Origin: Mnemiopsis leidyi
Taxonomy: Eukaryota > Ctenophora > Tentaculata > Lobata > Bolinopsidae
DNA: 57,085 nt
Direction: 5' to 3'
Assembly: GCA_000226015.1 (NCBI GenBank)
Contig: JH155985.1
Span: 91,332 to 148,416 of the forward strand
Shown: piece after piece, positions 1 to 10,927 of the stretch
How positions within the stretch are numbered: position 1 is the first letter of the stretch
Layout of the letters: the number at the start of each line of letters is the position of its first letter
Program-made: the position numbers and the translations under genes
Notes under the pieces: model-generated
Database searches by the model: none
Told to the model about the DNA's origin: nothing
The model's input: the letters and a program-made list of their open reading frames with translations, nothing else

Positions 1-593
1 GATTTATAGATTAGAGTTTGTATAGATAACGATTGTAGTTTCAGCATAATTGTGAACTTTTTTGAATTTTTGTAGGATTTTAAATTTATAGTTAGTGTAG
101 GTTGATTAATGCGTTCGTAAGTGTAGTTTAGATCTTTCAGATACAAAATTTTCCTATTTCCTGATTTATAGTGTTAACTTTGTAATTTACTAGAATATTT
201 AACATAACCGTTTTTGTCAACATTTTAGGTTTGAGAATGGCAACTGTGATTGCTGAAATATCACCAATTTGATTAACTACCAACGAATGCATTCGTTACT
301 TCTTGTAATAACGCTAAAGTTTATACTTCTTCTCCGTTTCCCTGCAATCAAATATGAGCCTGTATAATTAATTAATATCGAGTAATTCTAAATTAGCGAA
401 TCGCAAATTATCTCTCGGATTGCTAAGTTTCTCGTGTTGTTCTGTAGTAACTTTCATCACAAATCTTTGAAGCTCAACTATACTGCAAAATACAGTTTTT
501 CTTGTTTATCGTTACCGTGTTAACCTGGAAATGACTCTGTTTTAACTTTTGAATAGAATAGATCTAGGTATAAAAAAGGGGGGTTATAAAAGG
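1..593. other. AT-rich non-coding stretch at left edge
   Basis: No coding exon was recognised here. The 3' exon or exons of the minus-strand receptor gene that starts at 2339 must lie here or beyond the edge, because that gene ends its visible exon with a splice donor. Bases 321-347 are identical to 43907-43933. Confidence 0.4.
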
Positions 594-691
594 TTATATT
601 TCACTTAGAGCAAAAATAAGCGATATGAAAATATAATTGTCAAGGTATTTTCCATGTGTCAATATGTCAAGGAAGCAAGGAATTGTCTTAC

Positions 692-2339
692 CTTTAAGTT
701 CCAACTTTAACTCGTCTGGGACCTGGTAATGGCCCTCGTCTTCACCCGACCCATTGTCCCACTCCTCATCTGCAATTCCACAACTTTGTTGGTGGATCAA
801 CGTATTATTTAAATCAAGATTGCAGCTGTATCGCTTGCTGAGAGGCGTTTCTTTCGGTGGTCGTATCCTTCTTGATGGATTATCAAGTTTACTACTCTCT
901 TGATTTTCCTGTGCAGCCTGTGTGAACGTGCGGCAACTCTTATCGAGGACGTTGTAGTTTTGCTCTTCATAGTACTCATCTAATTGACTCTTGACACTCC
1001 CAATTACGTTATATTCTCCTTCATGATTCTCACATTCTGTTGTTTCTTGCTGCGACTTGGATGGCTCTTGGCAATTTGCCAACATCGAGGACTCATTCAA
1101 ATGCTTATTATATTCCGTGTCCTCTGGTACTCTCTGGCTATCTCGATGTTCAGAACGCAGCTTTTGTCTCAGATCCGCATGTTCTTTTGCCTTATTTTCC
1201 CTACAGATCGTTGAATAGACTGCATCGTCACGAGCTGGTACTTCATCATCTTCCGTCTTTTTCTGGTCAAGACTATCATACTCCCCTTCTGTATCAGATG
1301 CTTCTTTCATCTGTTGTTGTGACATTGTCAGCAGTTGCTTGTTTCTTGTTAGTTTATTCAAGACCGAGTAGCTTTCCTGTTCACTGCTCTCTGTTATATA
1401 ACATCTGTCGTTTATCAAAGTGTTGTAGAGGTTGTCTCCATTGGAGAATGTGGGTGTCCTTAGACCAAAATCGTCGTATATTGCATCTTCCTCTTCTTCG
1501 CCTTCGCTTTGTTCATAATGTTGCCCTTTGCACATATATTCTACTTCACCTTCGCTGATTCCTGTTTTATGGGGTCCCTTTTGTTCATCAGGGTGTGTAC
1601 CAAATAGTGGTACTCCAATTTCAGCCAGAACACCTTCTGCAACGACCTCGTCTTCTTGGATATGATGTTTTTGCTTGCCATAAACCGACCGTTTTACTAT
1701 CTGATATCTTCTTATCATGAGCAGATAGATAAGGACAGAGAACGTAAGGATGAGCAACGCAGGGATCGAGACTCCGAGGATGGTTGCTGTAAATTTGGCT
1801 TTTGTGATTTCGCCGTTTGCCTTTCCAGTCTCTACAACACTGTTCTTTGTCGTCATTGTTGTTGTTGTTGTCATTTCTTCCCCCGAGGAAGTGTTATCTT
1901 TCTCGAGTGACATTAATCTTATTATAGAGTGTTGACAGCAATCTTTGTACTTGTTACGAATTGTTCTGTAGGGGTTCCAATTTTTTTTATTCCATACTTC
2001 AATGGTTGTAGTGTCATCACCGATGCAAGATCTTGTTTCACTTTGATCAGAAGTCACTACTTGAACTTCAGGAAGTTTGTGGATTAGTTGACACTGTATA
2101 ATCATCTGCCGAAGAAGATGGTTCATTTCCTCCGCAACTTTGTCTTTTGTTAAGTTACGAAAATCTGTCTTGTTGACGACAGTTTTATTCACGTCGTCCT
2201 CCATCAGTCCGTTCAAGATATATTGTGTTAAGATAATATCTCTTGCGTCTCTTCCCAGCTCAACCTTGGAATCATCGAAGTTAATTGCATTCGAGCCTCC
2301 GACAACAAGCATTACTAAAACAAAGAAAGCAGCTAGCAT
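692..2339 (-). CDS. single-pass receptor-like protein with paired YxxPhi tail motifs (first coding exon)
   Basis: The exon encodes 549 residues from the ATG at 2339. It ends at a phase-1 donor (AAAG|GTAAG) at 692/691; reading on to 594 is intron. Residues 1-18 form a hydrophobic signal peptide. Residues 19-184 are a short ectodomain with five cysteines and NxS/T sites near 51, 56, 62 and 149, followed by a Thr/Ser-rich stem. Residues 185-209 are one membrane span followed by basic residues. The tail of about 340 residues is acidic and holds YxxL/I motifs at Y305 and Y324, Y354 and Y375, Y443 and Y462, plus YDDF at 288 and YQVP at 538. Three motifs follow EGEY or EGHY. The motifs resemble SH2-binding or ITAM/ITIM-type signalling sites, but the Tyr-Tyr spacing (19, 21, 19) is longer than a canonical ITAM. 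No known ectodomain was recognised. A signalling role is inference; sorting by YxxPhi adaptors is the alternative. Confidence 0.75.
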
Positions 2340-2771
2340 CTTCCGTGGGAACGAAACAAAATACCCGGGCTAAACACAATAGTGCTGTCTTACCATTCTC
2401 TATCGTCAAACACAAGGTTAACACAAGGTTAACTAACGTCCTGGGTCAACTCAAAGTTCAGATTAACTTGTGCAGGCTTTATCTTGCATATACGTTTATA
2501 CGATACCCATCTTGTCTCGTGCGTAGTTACATTCATGCTGGTTATTCTCAACTGTTGGCGATTGTACATAAATCATGATAGTTATATAGAGAAAGGTATT
2601 TTTGGGGAGGGGTAACAAATTTTCGTAAGTAATGTGACAGCGATTGACCAATCAGGATGTAGGTATTTAAAGCCCTGGCTAGTTTAGAGTACAGGGTCTT
2701 ATATTAGATTTCGTACTGGGCGGAAACACTGTAGTTAAAATCCGTAGTTGAAGATATAATGGAACTCTTAC
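2340..2771. other. intergenic region between two minus-strand membrane-protein genes
   Basis: This holds the upstream region of the receptor gene that starts at 2339. It may also hold the unseen 3' exon of the gene whose visible exon ends at 2772. No exon was confidently recognised. Confidence 0.3.
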
Positions 2772-3077
2772 TTCCTTTCTTGACATGGAAGGCGTGATGA
2801 TCTCAATTTCTACGTATTGAGAATATCTGGCATTATCACATCTTACACAACACTCTTCCTTCAACTCCATCCTAATCGTGTTTCTATCACTGGGATGTGC
2901 TGATGTTGCTTCTTCTGAAGCACGCTCTCTTTCAAATCGATCAGATGGGTGAGGTGGAGAGAGTCCTACTGAGCGGTATCTTGATTTCAGGACAAAGTAG
3001 AGTATCACACTAACTATAAGAAGGAGTAATGCAGCGACTAAAATTCCCACTGTAACTTTTAACCTCATTTTCCTCAT
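2772..3077 (-). CDS. small signal-anchor membrane protein (first coding exon)
   Basis: This open exon encodes 102 residues from an ATG at 3077 and ends at a phase-0 donor (GGAA|GTAAGA). A TAG lies directly before the ATG, so this is the first coding codon. Residues 7-30 form a strong hydrophobic span followed by basic residues, as in a signal anchor. The rest is short, charged and probably cytoplasmic. It has a paired cysteine (ECCVRC) and a tyrosine cluster, RYSQYVEIEI, that contains a YxxI motif. An AG acceptor sits just upstream (TCTACAG), so the 5'UTR is probably spliced. It lies next to the tyrosine-motif receptor in the same orientation. No family was recognised, and the 3' exon was not found. 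Confidence 0.55.
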
Positions 3078-3671
3078 CTAGTCCTGTAGATTCTTGTCGC
3101 ATGTATTAATTGTCCCATCCAGAAGGTCTTTCAATCTATTTGATCTTTGCTCTGCATTTATTATTTTCTGTCCTTAAATATTTAATATAGGCTCCTGCGT
3201 CGGAATTTGTAGGCCTTATGATTTAGGACAGGTCATACTTAAATACTCTACATACAAAATATATCGGGTAAAAGTCAACTGCAGAAATTCATACTCATAA
3301 GAAAGCAGTCGGCATACGAAACTTAGCTTATCTTTACGAAATACTAAGTCGGTCCCAATGAACCTGTTATCATGGAGTTTGAACATGCTTTATCCTTCTC
3401 AAATACCAGTTTGTAGGCGACTAGTGTAAGCACCATCTGTAAGAATGCAAGAAATAAAGACAAAACACAGATCTTATCTAGTACTTCGCCTTAGTGATGT
3501 ATTAAGTAAACAACTTATCTAACTATATAGTGGTATGATTTGGAGATTGTACAAACATTGAGTCACTCGCAGATTATGAATACACAATCTATTGTTCACA
3601 GTTTTAAACCAAGGATAGTTTCTACTCTAATGGTACATTATATAACGACATATGTAACCAATAACCACGAT

Positions 3672-3851
3672 AACATACAAAACGTACGTACAACATACAA
3701 AACGTACGTACAACATACAAAACGTACGTACAACATACAAAACGTACGTACAACATACAAAACGTACGTACAACATACAAAACGTACGTACAACATACAA
3801 AACGTACGTACAACATACAAAACGTACGTACAACATACAAAACGTACGTAA
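3672..3851. repeat. 20-bp minisatellite, 9 copies
   Basis: Nine almost perfect tandem copies of a 20-base unit, each containing the palindrome ACGTACGT. It lies immediately upstream of the first recognised sulfite oxidase exon. The open frames across it on both strands exist only because the repeat lacks stop codons. Confidence 0.95.
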
Positions 3852-3924
3852 CAACATACATAACACACACAACAACTGCAACTCGGTAAATGAAAACACG
3901 CACAACTATCTACAAATTGTTCAG

Positions 3925-6892
3925 GTCTAGATTACGGACCGGATGGTACGAGTTACGGGGCGTCAATACTGATAGAGAAAGCAATGGACCCAAGACAAGA
4001 CGTCATTCTCGCTCTGAAAATGAACGGTCAGATACTTAAGTTCAGTTTAGTTTAGTTTAGTATGGTTTGGTTTCGTGATTTTACACAATCAGAAATTCTC
4101 CGATAGTTGAAACGAAGAAAGTTTACTATTCTTGAACATTGAACAGTTATCTATAACATTGAGCATGGTGAACAATTGAGTACTGTACAATATTGTATAG
4201 ATACAGTTTAGTAACACTTCTTTTACCTTGGTGCAATTTGTTGTTAAAAATAGCTTCCTAATGCGAAATGGTGGTAGATAGATTGACGCTTTAAAAAGTA
4301 GATGTCAAAACGTGTCAGAAGTGGTCGAAAGTCATAACTTTTTCTTGCATGTAGAAATTTACATTTGTGTTAGTATTTGAGAAAACCACAAAACAGCAAA
4401 CCTGACTTTAATGTCTCTGTACATTTTAATGCACATTGTACATTTATGTACATTGAACATTACTAAACAGAGATGCATATTCATGTACGTAGCATCCCCC
4501 TCCCCCCCGATACATCTGCCTTCAGGGGAGGAGTTACCAAGGGACCACGGTTACCCGGTAAGACTGGTCGCTCCCGGTGTGGTGGGAGCTAGAAACGTGA
4601 AGTGGGTCGGAAGTATCACACTCAGCGAGGAGGAGAGTCACAGTCACTGGCAGAGGAGGGACTACAAAGGTATGTTGTAGAGCTATTACTACACGTTGTC
4701 GGCCAGGGTATTCATGGTTGGTTGGTAGTGTAGCGTTAAATGTTTGTGTAACATGAGGAAGTGTTGGTGTAAAACATAAACGCGGTGAGATTGATGTAAT
4801 ATATATGACTGTAACTTTCTTATTATGTAATTTTGTGACCTACTCCTTGCTGTGCCGGCAAAAAAGTCGAGCGTCCCCATTATTATGTGCTCATTAAATA
4901 TCTGCTTCTATCTTAGTTCGTATTTATTTAAAAAGTTCCAACTTCAGGTTTCAACCCAAGTGTTGACTGGCACAACGTTGATTTTGACGATAAGTACGCT
5001 GTTTCTATACAAAACCAACCTGTAACGAGCATGGTCAGTTATCATTCAGACAAGTTGCTGTGAAAAACTAATGACACTATTGTGCGGTAGTTTTGCGGGT
5101 TTATCGTGGAACTGTACCGGTTTGATGATTTAATTGTGATCAAGTGCAGTGTCTGCGTCCTCCAAAATATAGAGAAAATTAAAAATCTTTAAAACGGAAA
5201 GTTCCAGAAAAATCTAAGACGGTTTCAGTTTTATATGGTATTTATGTGTAAAAACGATATTGTATATTAAGGGATAAACCCTGTTATATAACACCATACA
5301 ATGACTTACTACCCAGTTCTTATCTAAAGAAGATAACCAATGTAACATGTCCGTAAAAACCACCCAATTCTTATCTGAAGAAAATAAGCCAATGTAGCAT
5401 GTCCGTAAAAACCACCCAATTCTTATCTGAAGAAGATAAGCCAATGTAGCATGTCCGTAAAAACCACCCAATTCTTATCTGAAGAAGATAAGCCAATGTA
5501 GCATGTCCGTAAAAACCAGTGTTATCCCAGGTGTGTGACCCTCTTGATGGAGCTTCTGTACAGATAGTAGACAACAAGATACATTTGAAGGGATACGCTT
5601 TCAGTGGTGCCGGTGCAAAGGTAATTTCATTCTGAACTATAATCATCATGATAATAGTATGTATTATAATAGTATGTATTTGGTAAAGGGGTCGGCCTTG
5701 AAGAAATAGCAGTCCAAACTTTTATATTCCGCGCAATTTAGAAATAATCGAATTAGGAAATATCCGTGAGGAGATCCGTATCTAACCTTATTAGATTGTT
5801 CCATCGCTGGGCTATTCTGTGGAGGACAAAAACGCATAAATCAAATTTAAGAGAGATCTGCGTTAGCCTGGATGATATCTACATATCTGTCAAGACGCAA
5901 TTTGCCTGTACTGATACATATCTACATTTCCCAGATAATCAGAGTTGATGTGACTCTAGATGACGGTACGACATGGCACACTGCTGAATTACAACAAGAC
6001 GATAGCCCTCTAAATCGTTGTTGGTCTTGGTCAATATGGGAGGTTCGTTTTTTCGCTTGATATGTTTTAAAACGATCTAGACTTTCTCTTGACTTATACT
6101 TTTTAAGTCGACTGTATGGATTGTAGAAAGTTCCGTATTTATGAAGCTGTCTGCAAAATACATGTTATCAAACTTGGCACTTGCAAATTACGCATCGTCA
6201 AATTCTTCATCGTGACATGTTCGGTACCACTAGGAATCGCCATGTGTGCACGGCGTTTTGATATAAGATTATGCAGACGATTAAATCTTCTTAATAATAA
6301 ATTCTAACGCGCACGTACGTTTGCATAATATTTTATCGTATTATTAATGTGTCTTCCAATACAATCTTCCGTACACTGTGTATACACGTGTTTAGTTGTA
6401 GATAATTGACCATCATATTTGTACATATTCCGATGTAACCGTGCAGTTATGATATTACTGTTGGCGTAAATACATAAAAGTCGTAGACATGTGTGGGCGT
6501 GTATTTAGTATTGTCGGTGGCGTTTTTTACAGCAGCGCGCACCCTCCCGTCATTTTATTCTCTAAGTCTATTCGCCTCGAATGAGGGTCGGACAAAGTCA
6601 GACAAGTGGCGTTTTGAATTATTCGGGGTTGTTCTATTACTTGACAGTAAGGAAAAACGGAAACTTACTGAATATAATATAAGCACGAATCTTGAAGTCG
6701 GCTCAACAGTGAAATTATTTTCAGGGCGACATACCGCTACCGGAGGGAGCAAAAGCTGGGGACGAAGTTAAAGTCACGTGTTGTGCTATTGACTCCAACT
6801 ACAACAGGCAGCCTGAGAAAGTGAAGAACATATGGAATTTGAGGGGCTGCCTAAGCAACTCCTGGCATTCTATATCTGTTAACCTTAAATGA
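3925..6892 (+). CDS. SUOX: sulfite oxidase, C-terminal exons (N-terminal part not seen)
   Basis: Six plus-strand exons join in consistent phase: 3925-4026, 4526-4669, 4948-5033, 5531-5620, 5935-6042 and 6725-6892 (TGA). The product oxidises sulfite to sulfate using a molybdenum cofactor, normally in the mitochondrial intermembrane space. Recognition rests on [62 protein letters not shown] and [13 protein letters not shown]. These follow the animal family through the end of the molybdopterin domain and the whole dimerisation domain. The cytochrome b5 domain and the first half of the cofactor domain, including the catalytic cysteine, were not found upstream. They may lie beyond the left edge, with the two minus-strand genes nested in an intron, or the locus may be truncated. 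No stop or frameshift interrupts the visible exons. A possible AATAAA lies at 7172. Confidence 0.92.
5311..5518. repeat. 52-bp minisatellite, 4 copies, in a SUOX intron
   Basis: Four tandem copies of a 52-base unit (key piece CTTATCTGAAGAAGATAAGC) end 12 bases before the acceptor of the exon at 5531. Each copy holds a short inverted repeat around GAAGAAGAT. The first copy is the most divergent. Confidence 0.9.
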
Positions 6893-8300
6893 AGCATCTT
6901 TGGATGGAAGTTCGATTTGCGTTAATTTTATGCTGAAAATTTTTAATTTTTTTTTCTCAAACATATGTTAACTCCAAACTCGCAGTACAATGTTTATCTG
7001 TAAAATGTTAAAGTTTAAGTGACCACTCGTTTTATTTTTAAAGGTATCTTATTTCACATTTCGCTGTGTTGCCAAGTAGATTATATGTCTATGTTTGAGT
7101 GTGTATTTATACATTATAGTTCTACGAGTTAGTCTCAATTATTCTTCATGAGTGTTTTAGAGGGTACCAACAATAAAACATGGGAATTTCATGGGAATTG
7201 GGTATAGGACGCTGCGGCGAAAGACGCTACGGCGGAGGACACTACGGCGAAGTATGCAGAAAGGGGTGGAGCCACCAGATACTCACATTACCATTGCATG
7301 GACGCTGCGGCGGAGATACGGCGGAGTCCTTGTGTACTTATGTGAAATTCAGCTGGCCTTTCAACATTCAATGTAATTTAAATCTTTAGGAAAAAGATAT
7401 CAAATAGAATTAGAATTAAAGAATATACTTGGAAATGTGGCAAATCGGAAGCTGAAAAAACGTACTTAATTGTAGTTAGGACGTTGTCGGACAAAGTCAG
7501 ACAACGTTTGACGTTTTCCTCCGATTGTCGCGGTGATACCCGACTCACGCAGCTAAAGCTGAACGAGTAGACGGATATCATCTCGTCAATCCTCCGATCG
7601 CAACAAAATACTGAGGTCCCCGGGCATGAACAATGAAGGCACGAGATCTGCGCATGCTTGCGCTTTTCAGAACATAATACATTGACAAGATTATATCCGT
7701 CTATTGACGAGATGATATCCGTCTTACGTTCTAACGAGGAGAGCAGAAAAGTGAAAACTGCGAGCCGCGCGCGGGTCGGGTAACATCTCGACAAATCCGT
7801 CTACCGTTTTAACGAAACGATCAGCTTTAGCTGCGTGAGTCGGGTATCACCGCAACAACACAATACACAAAAACTCCGGAGGCTGCCGCGAAGCGACAGC
7901 AGGGCTATGCAACGTGTAGCATGAAGGTCAAACAAAGCCGGACATAGCAGCGCGCATACGCACCCTCCTGTCATTTTATTTCCATAGATTCCCTTTGTCG
8001 CGGTGATACCCGACTCACGCAGCTAAAGCTATAGTTTCGTTAGAACGTTAGACGGATATAATCTCGTCAAAGATTCCCTCTATTCGCTTCGAATAAATGA
8101 GGGTCGGACGAAGTCAGACAGATATCCGTCTAACGTTCTAACGAAACGCTAGGAGAGCAGCAAACTGCGAGCCGCGCGCGGGTCGGGTAACACCTCGACA
8201 ACCTCCCGTCATTTCATTCTCCTCTATTCGCTTCGAATGAGGGTCGGACAAAGTCATACAACAAATAGACAACTGAAGTACATCAAACTTTAAAACTTAC
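6535..8300. repeat. cluster of interleaved direct and inverted repeat modules
   Basis: Several modules recur. GGTGATACCCGACTCACGCA lies at 7527-7560 and 7997-8030, and inverted at 7823-7853. GAGCCGCGCGCGGGTCGGGT lies at about 7761 and 8170. GAGGGTCGGACAAAGTCAGA and close variants lie at about 6580, 8099 and 8241. A GACGGATATMATCTCGTCAA module lies at 7571, near 7700 in both orientations, and at 8051. The copy at 6535-6605 is inside the last SUOX intron. Bases 7200-7330 carry an ACGCTGCGGCG-rich stretch. No transposase frame was seen. This is probably a nest of non-autonomous elements. Confidence 0.7.
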
Positions 8301-8677
8301 CGTCAGCTTTAGTTTCACCGCGCGGTTTGACGCGCGCGCACCTGTCACTGATAATATCGAAGAAAATAACTTTGCGGACAATACGTTTCCGATGTCATGC
8401 AATAAACCGAAGGTTGCCATGCGCGATAATTTATTCTGCAATTTACGATTTTAATTTTGAGGTTATTAGACCATTACAATCGGGTTGAGCAAGACAAGAT
8501 CAAAGATGTGAGTAAATTCACTATTTAGTCTTTCCACTTACTGCTTATAGTCACCTCAAATGCCAAACTAGAAAATGAATTTCAATACAGGTCTTTCATT
8601 TAATTTTTTGTTGTATTCATTATTGCAAGTTATTTCTTATTGACCAATAAATAATTCGAGATAGATATTAAACAGTG
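6893..8677. other. intergenic region between SUOX and the 8.7-kb gene
   Basis: It holds the SUOX 3'UTR with a possible AATAAA at 7172, then the repeat cluster, then the upstream region of the plus-strand gene at 8678. No exon was recognised. ORFs across 7180-7794 are products of the GC-rich repeats. Confidence 0.6.
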
Positions 8678-9613
8678 ATGAGCTTACCGAAAGGACGTGA
8701 AAGGTATAATTATTTCAGATCTTTAAAGATGGAAGAAGGTCTCCAATCACCCAAACCTGGCTGGTACGAGTTCGAAAAACCATACGGTTGGGAGGAGGAA
8801 GGCGATCTGAGTCAGGTGGAAATTGAATTCAGGGAGGCAATGGCCGGGCGTCCTGGCTGGGACTATTCGGAAGACCCAATTCTAAAGGCCATGAGATTAG
8901 AGGCTGAAGCTGAACAAGCCAAAAAGCATTACAGAGCTCCACGTAAGCACGCCAAACTCATCAAGGATCACGTTTGTACATCAAGAAAACTTAACTTCGA
9001 CTCCGACAGGAGACCGTCAAGAATGTCTGTTAGTTCTTACGAAACAGACGATTTCATGAGTCAACCAGATACGAAGATCTATGACGAGCAAGGTGAAAAA
9101 GCTTGGATGGCTGCCTACAAAGCAAAGGCCCAGAGACACAAGAGGCTGAGAAAGATGCTCGCTAACGCACCCACCGCCTCTCCGGTGAAAGCTAAAATGC
9201 CTTCCCCGGTTAAAATAGCACAAGCATACGCACAACAGAGCCCTGCAGTACAGAAGGCGGTAGCAGCTGTTCTTGCCGCTAGTCCTCCTCCTCCTCCAAC
9301 ACCCAAAAAGTTCGGAGATATCAACCTGGATAGCAGCGACGATGAGGTGCCACTACCGTCTAACTTTGCAAAAAAGATGTCCTTGGCAGGCGGAAAGAAA
9401 TCTTTCTTCGCCTCTCCATCGCCAACAAAAGCTAAGTCTCCAAGTCCATATAAACCTCTTCCAGCTGCGATCAAAAAATCCTTCTTCGCCGCACCCAATC
9501 TTGATTCAGATTCGGATTCAGACATAGATATTCCCGGTTTGACCAAAATATCCAGTCCCAAAAAGTTTAGCGTTACCAAAAAATCCTTCTTTGCTAGTCC
9601 ATCAAAGCAGTAA
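8678..9613 (+). CDS. basic disordered protein with KKSFFASP repeats
   Basis: A single-exon frame of 311 residues runs from the ATG at 8678 to TAA; the in-frame GTG before it is not a eukaryotic start. The N-terminal third has aromatic, acidic segments (PGWYEFEKPYGWEEEG and a second GRPGWDYSEDP) and a helical charged stretch. The centre is rich in Lys/Arg and SPxK or TPxK sites, the usual form of proline-directed kinase sites, with a proline run near 205. The C-terminal 90 residues repeat a KKSFFA(S/A)P motif three times between acidic serine clusters (DSSDDE, DSDSDSDID) that look like casein kinase 2 sites. No signal peptide, membrane span or known domain was seen. It could be a nuclear or cytoskeletal phosphoprotein, but that is only inference from composition. 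AATAAA lies at 9827. It converges with the headpiece gene. Confidence 0.8.
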   Translation: MSLPKGRERYNYFRSLKMEEGLQSPKPGWYEFEKPYGWEEEGDLSQVEIEFREAMAGRPGWDYSEDPILKAMRLEAEAEQAKKHYRAPRKHAKLIKDHVCTSRKLNFDSDRRPSRMSVSSYETDDFMSQPDTKIYDEQGEKAWMAAYKAKAQRHKRLRKMLANAPTASPVKAKMPSPVKIAQAYAQQSPAVQKAVAAVLAASPPPPPTPKKFGDINLDSSDDEVPLPSNFAKKMSLAGGKKSFFASPSPTKAKSPSPYKPLPAAIKKSFFAAPNLDSDSDSDIDIPGLTKISSPKKFSVTKKSFFASPSKQ

Positions 9614-10164
9614 GGAAATTTTCTGGTCAACCCTTAAACTCCATGATTTTATTGACAATTCTTGAACCGAGTTACCATTTACCAACACGATGCATTCGTT
9701 GTACATACAAATCACAGATATATTTTAATTTTATAACAATTCAACTTGATTTTTGGAACTTTTAATACACGATAGAAGTTTTCCTTGTCTAACTCTTATA
9801 ATTAACAGAATTGACTCATTTTCAAAAATAAATTTACTATTTACAACGTCACAAAATAAATTTTCTAAATAATATAAAGTCGAAAGGTTGCCATAAATTA
9901 ACGAAATTTCAACAAACTTTAAGTTAAACTTGAACATAAAGGTTAAAGCAGATATCAATACTGAAACTTAAACTCAATCGGAAGTTAGGAGTAAGACGTG
10001 GAACGCCTAAAAATGAACCGTATAAATAATACACATTAAGTAAAAGAAGCAGATGTATGTTTATAGACCTAGAACTAGAAGTATTATGTCATATCGTTGG
10101 AGTTATCAAATTATCCTCTTTTTAATGAAGGAGTTGACAAAGCTTATCAGGACAGAAAAAGTTT

Positions 10165-10927
10165 CTAGTAGAGTGAAACGTTCTTCTTTAAATTAGCTTG
10201 TTTCCAGGGGGCCATCTTGTCGAATTCTTCCCTTGGCATTTTGAAGACGTCCACGAATTCTGTATCAGAAAGATATTTCTGAAAAACGAAAGTTTTATAG
10301 GATTTTGGTGAGTAACCATTAGCAACCTCCCGTGGTTTAAACTGCCGTTGCATATGTACAATTATTGATATTAAACTCGCGCGGCTCAGCTGCAAAACAT
10401 GTGCTCCTTCATAAAATTGAAACTCTTTTCGAGTTGGATAAAATGTGCGACAGGTCATATGGGCGCAACGATTTCTTATTCTTAAGCTGATAAAATATAT
10501 TCAAAAGAAGGGTAAAAGCTGATCTATTTATATTTTAGTTATTCATGTCAGTTGCTGGTACAATTAGTAGTAGAGATAAAAACAGAAAAGTAGACTGTAT
10601 TGTGGCGCTGAGTTTCTGTTTACTTTAAGAGGCTCACATTTCGAGATAGCAGATAAGGACCAATAAGTATAGACATAGCAATAACAGGATAAGAAATGTA
10701 GGAGGTTATGCAGCCTGAAAATAAGTAGCCTGAAAGTAAGATCAAGTTGTAACTCAATAATCAAACCTGAAGTTGGAGTTTGTCGACGTGCGGAGGGAGC
10801 TTGTTGCGAGGACAACGTACCAAGTCTTGATACGAGATTATATTCGCGTCCTTAATCTTCTCTTGTATCTTCAGTATCTCCCGGTAGGAGGTTGTCGCTT
10901 TCTTCGCCTTCACCGGTTGTCCCACTC
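10165..10927 (-). CDS. villin headpiece domain, last two exons
   Basis: Exon 10927-10767 encodes the linker and the N-terminal subdomain (ISYQDLVRCPRNKLPPHVDK). Exon 10278-10165 encodes the C-terminal three-helix subdomain (KYLSDTEFVDVFKMPREEFD, then KMAPWKQANLKKNVSLY and TAG). The conserved core phenylalanines (EF, VF, EF), the cap tryptophan in PWKQ, the LKK basic patch and the aromatic C-terminal residue of the family are all present. An F-actin-binding headpiece is therefore a safe call. The open frame upstream of 10278 is intron. Confidence 0.95.

Noticed and set aside
3540-3905. Open frames of 76-103 codons on both strands
   Set aside because: They are translations of the 20-bp minisatellite, which simply lacks stops.
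8675-8677. GTG as start of the 8.7-kb gene
   Set aside because: Eukaryotic starts are ATG; the next codon is ATG at 8678.
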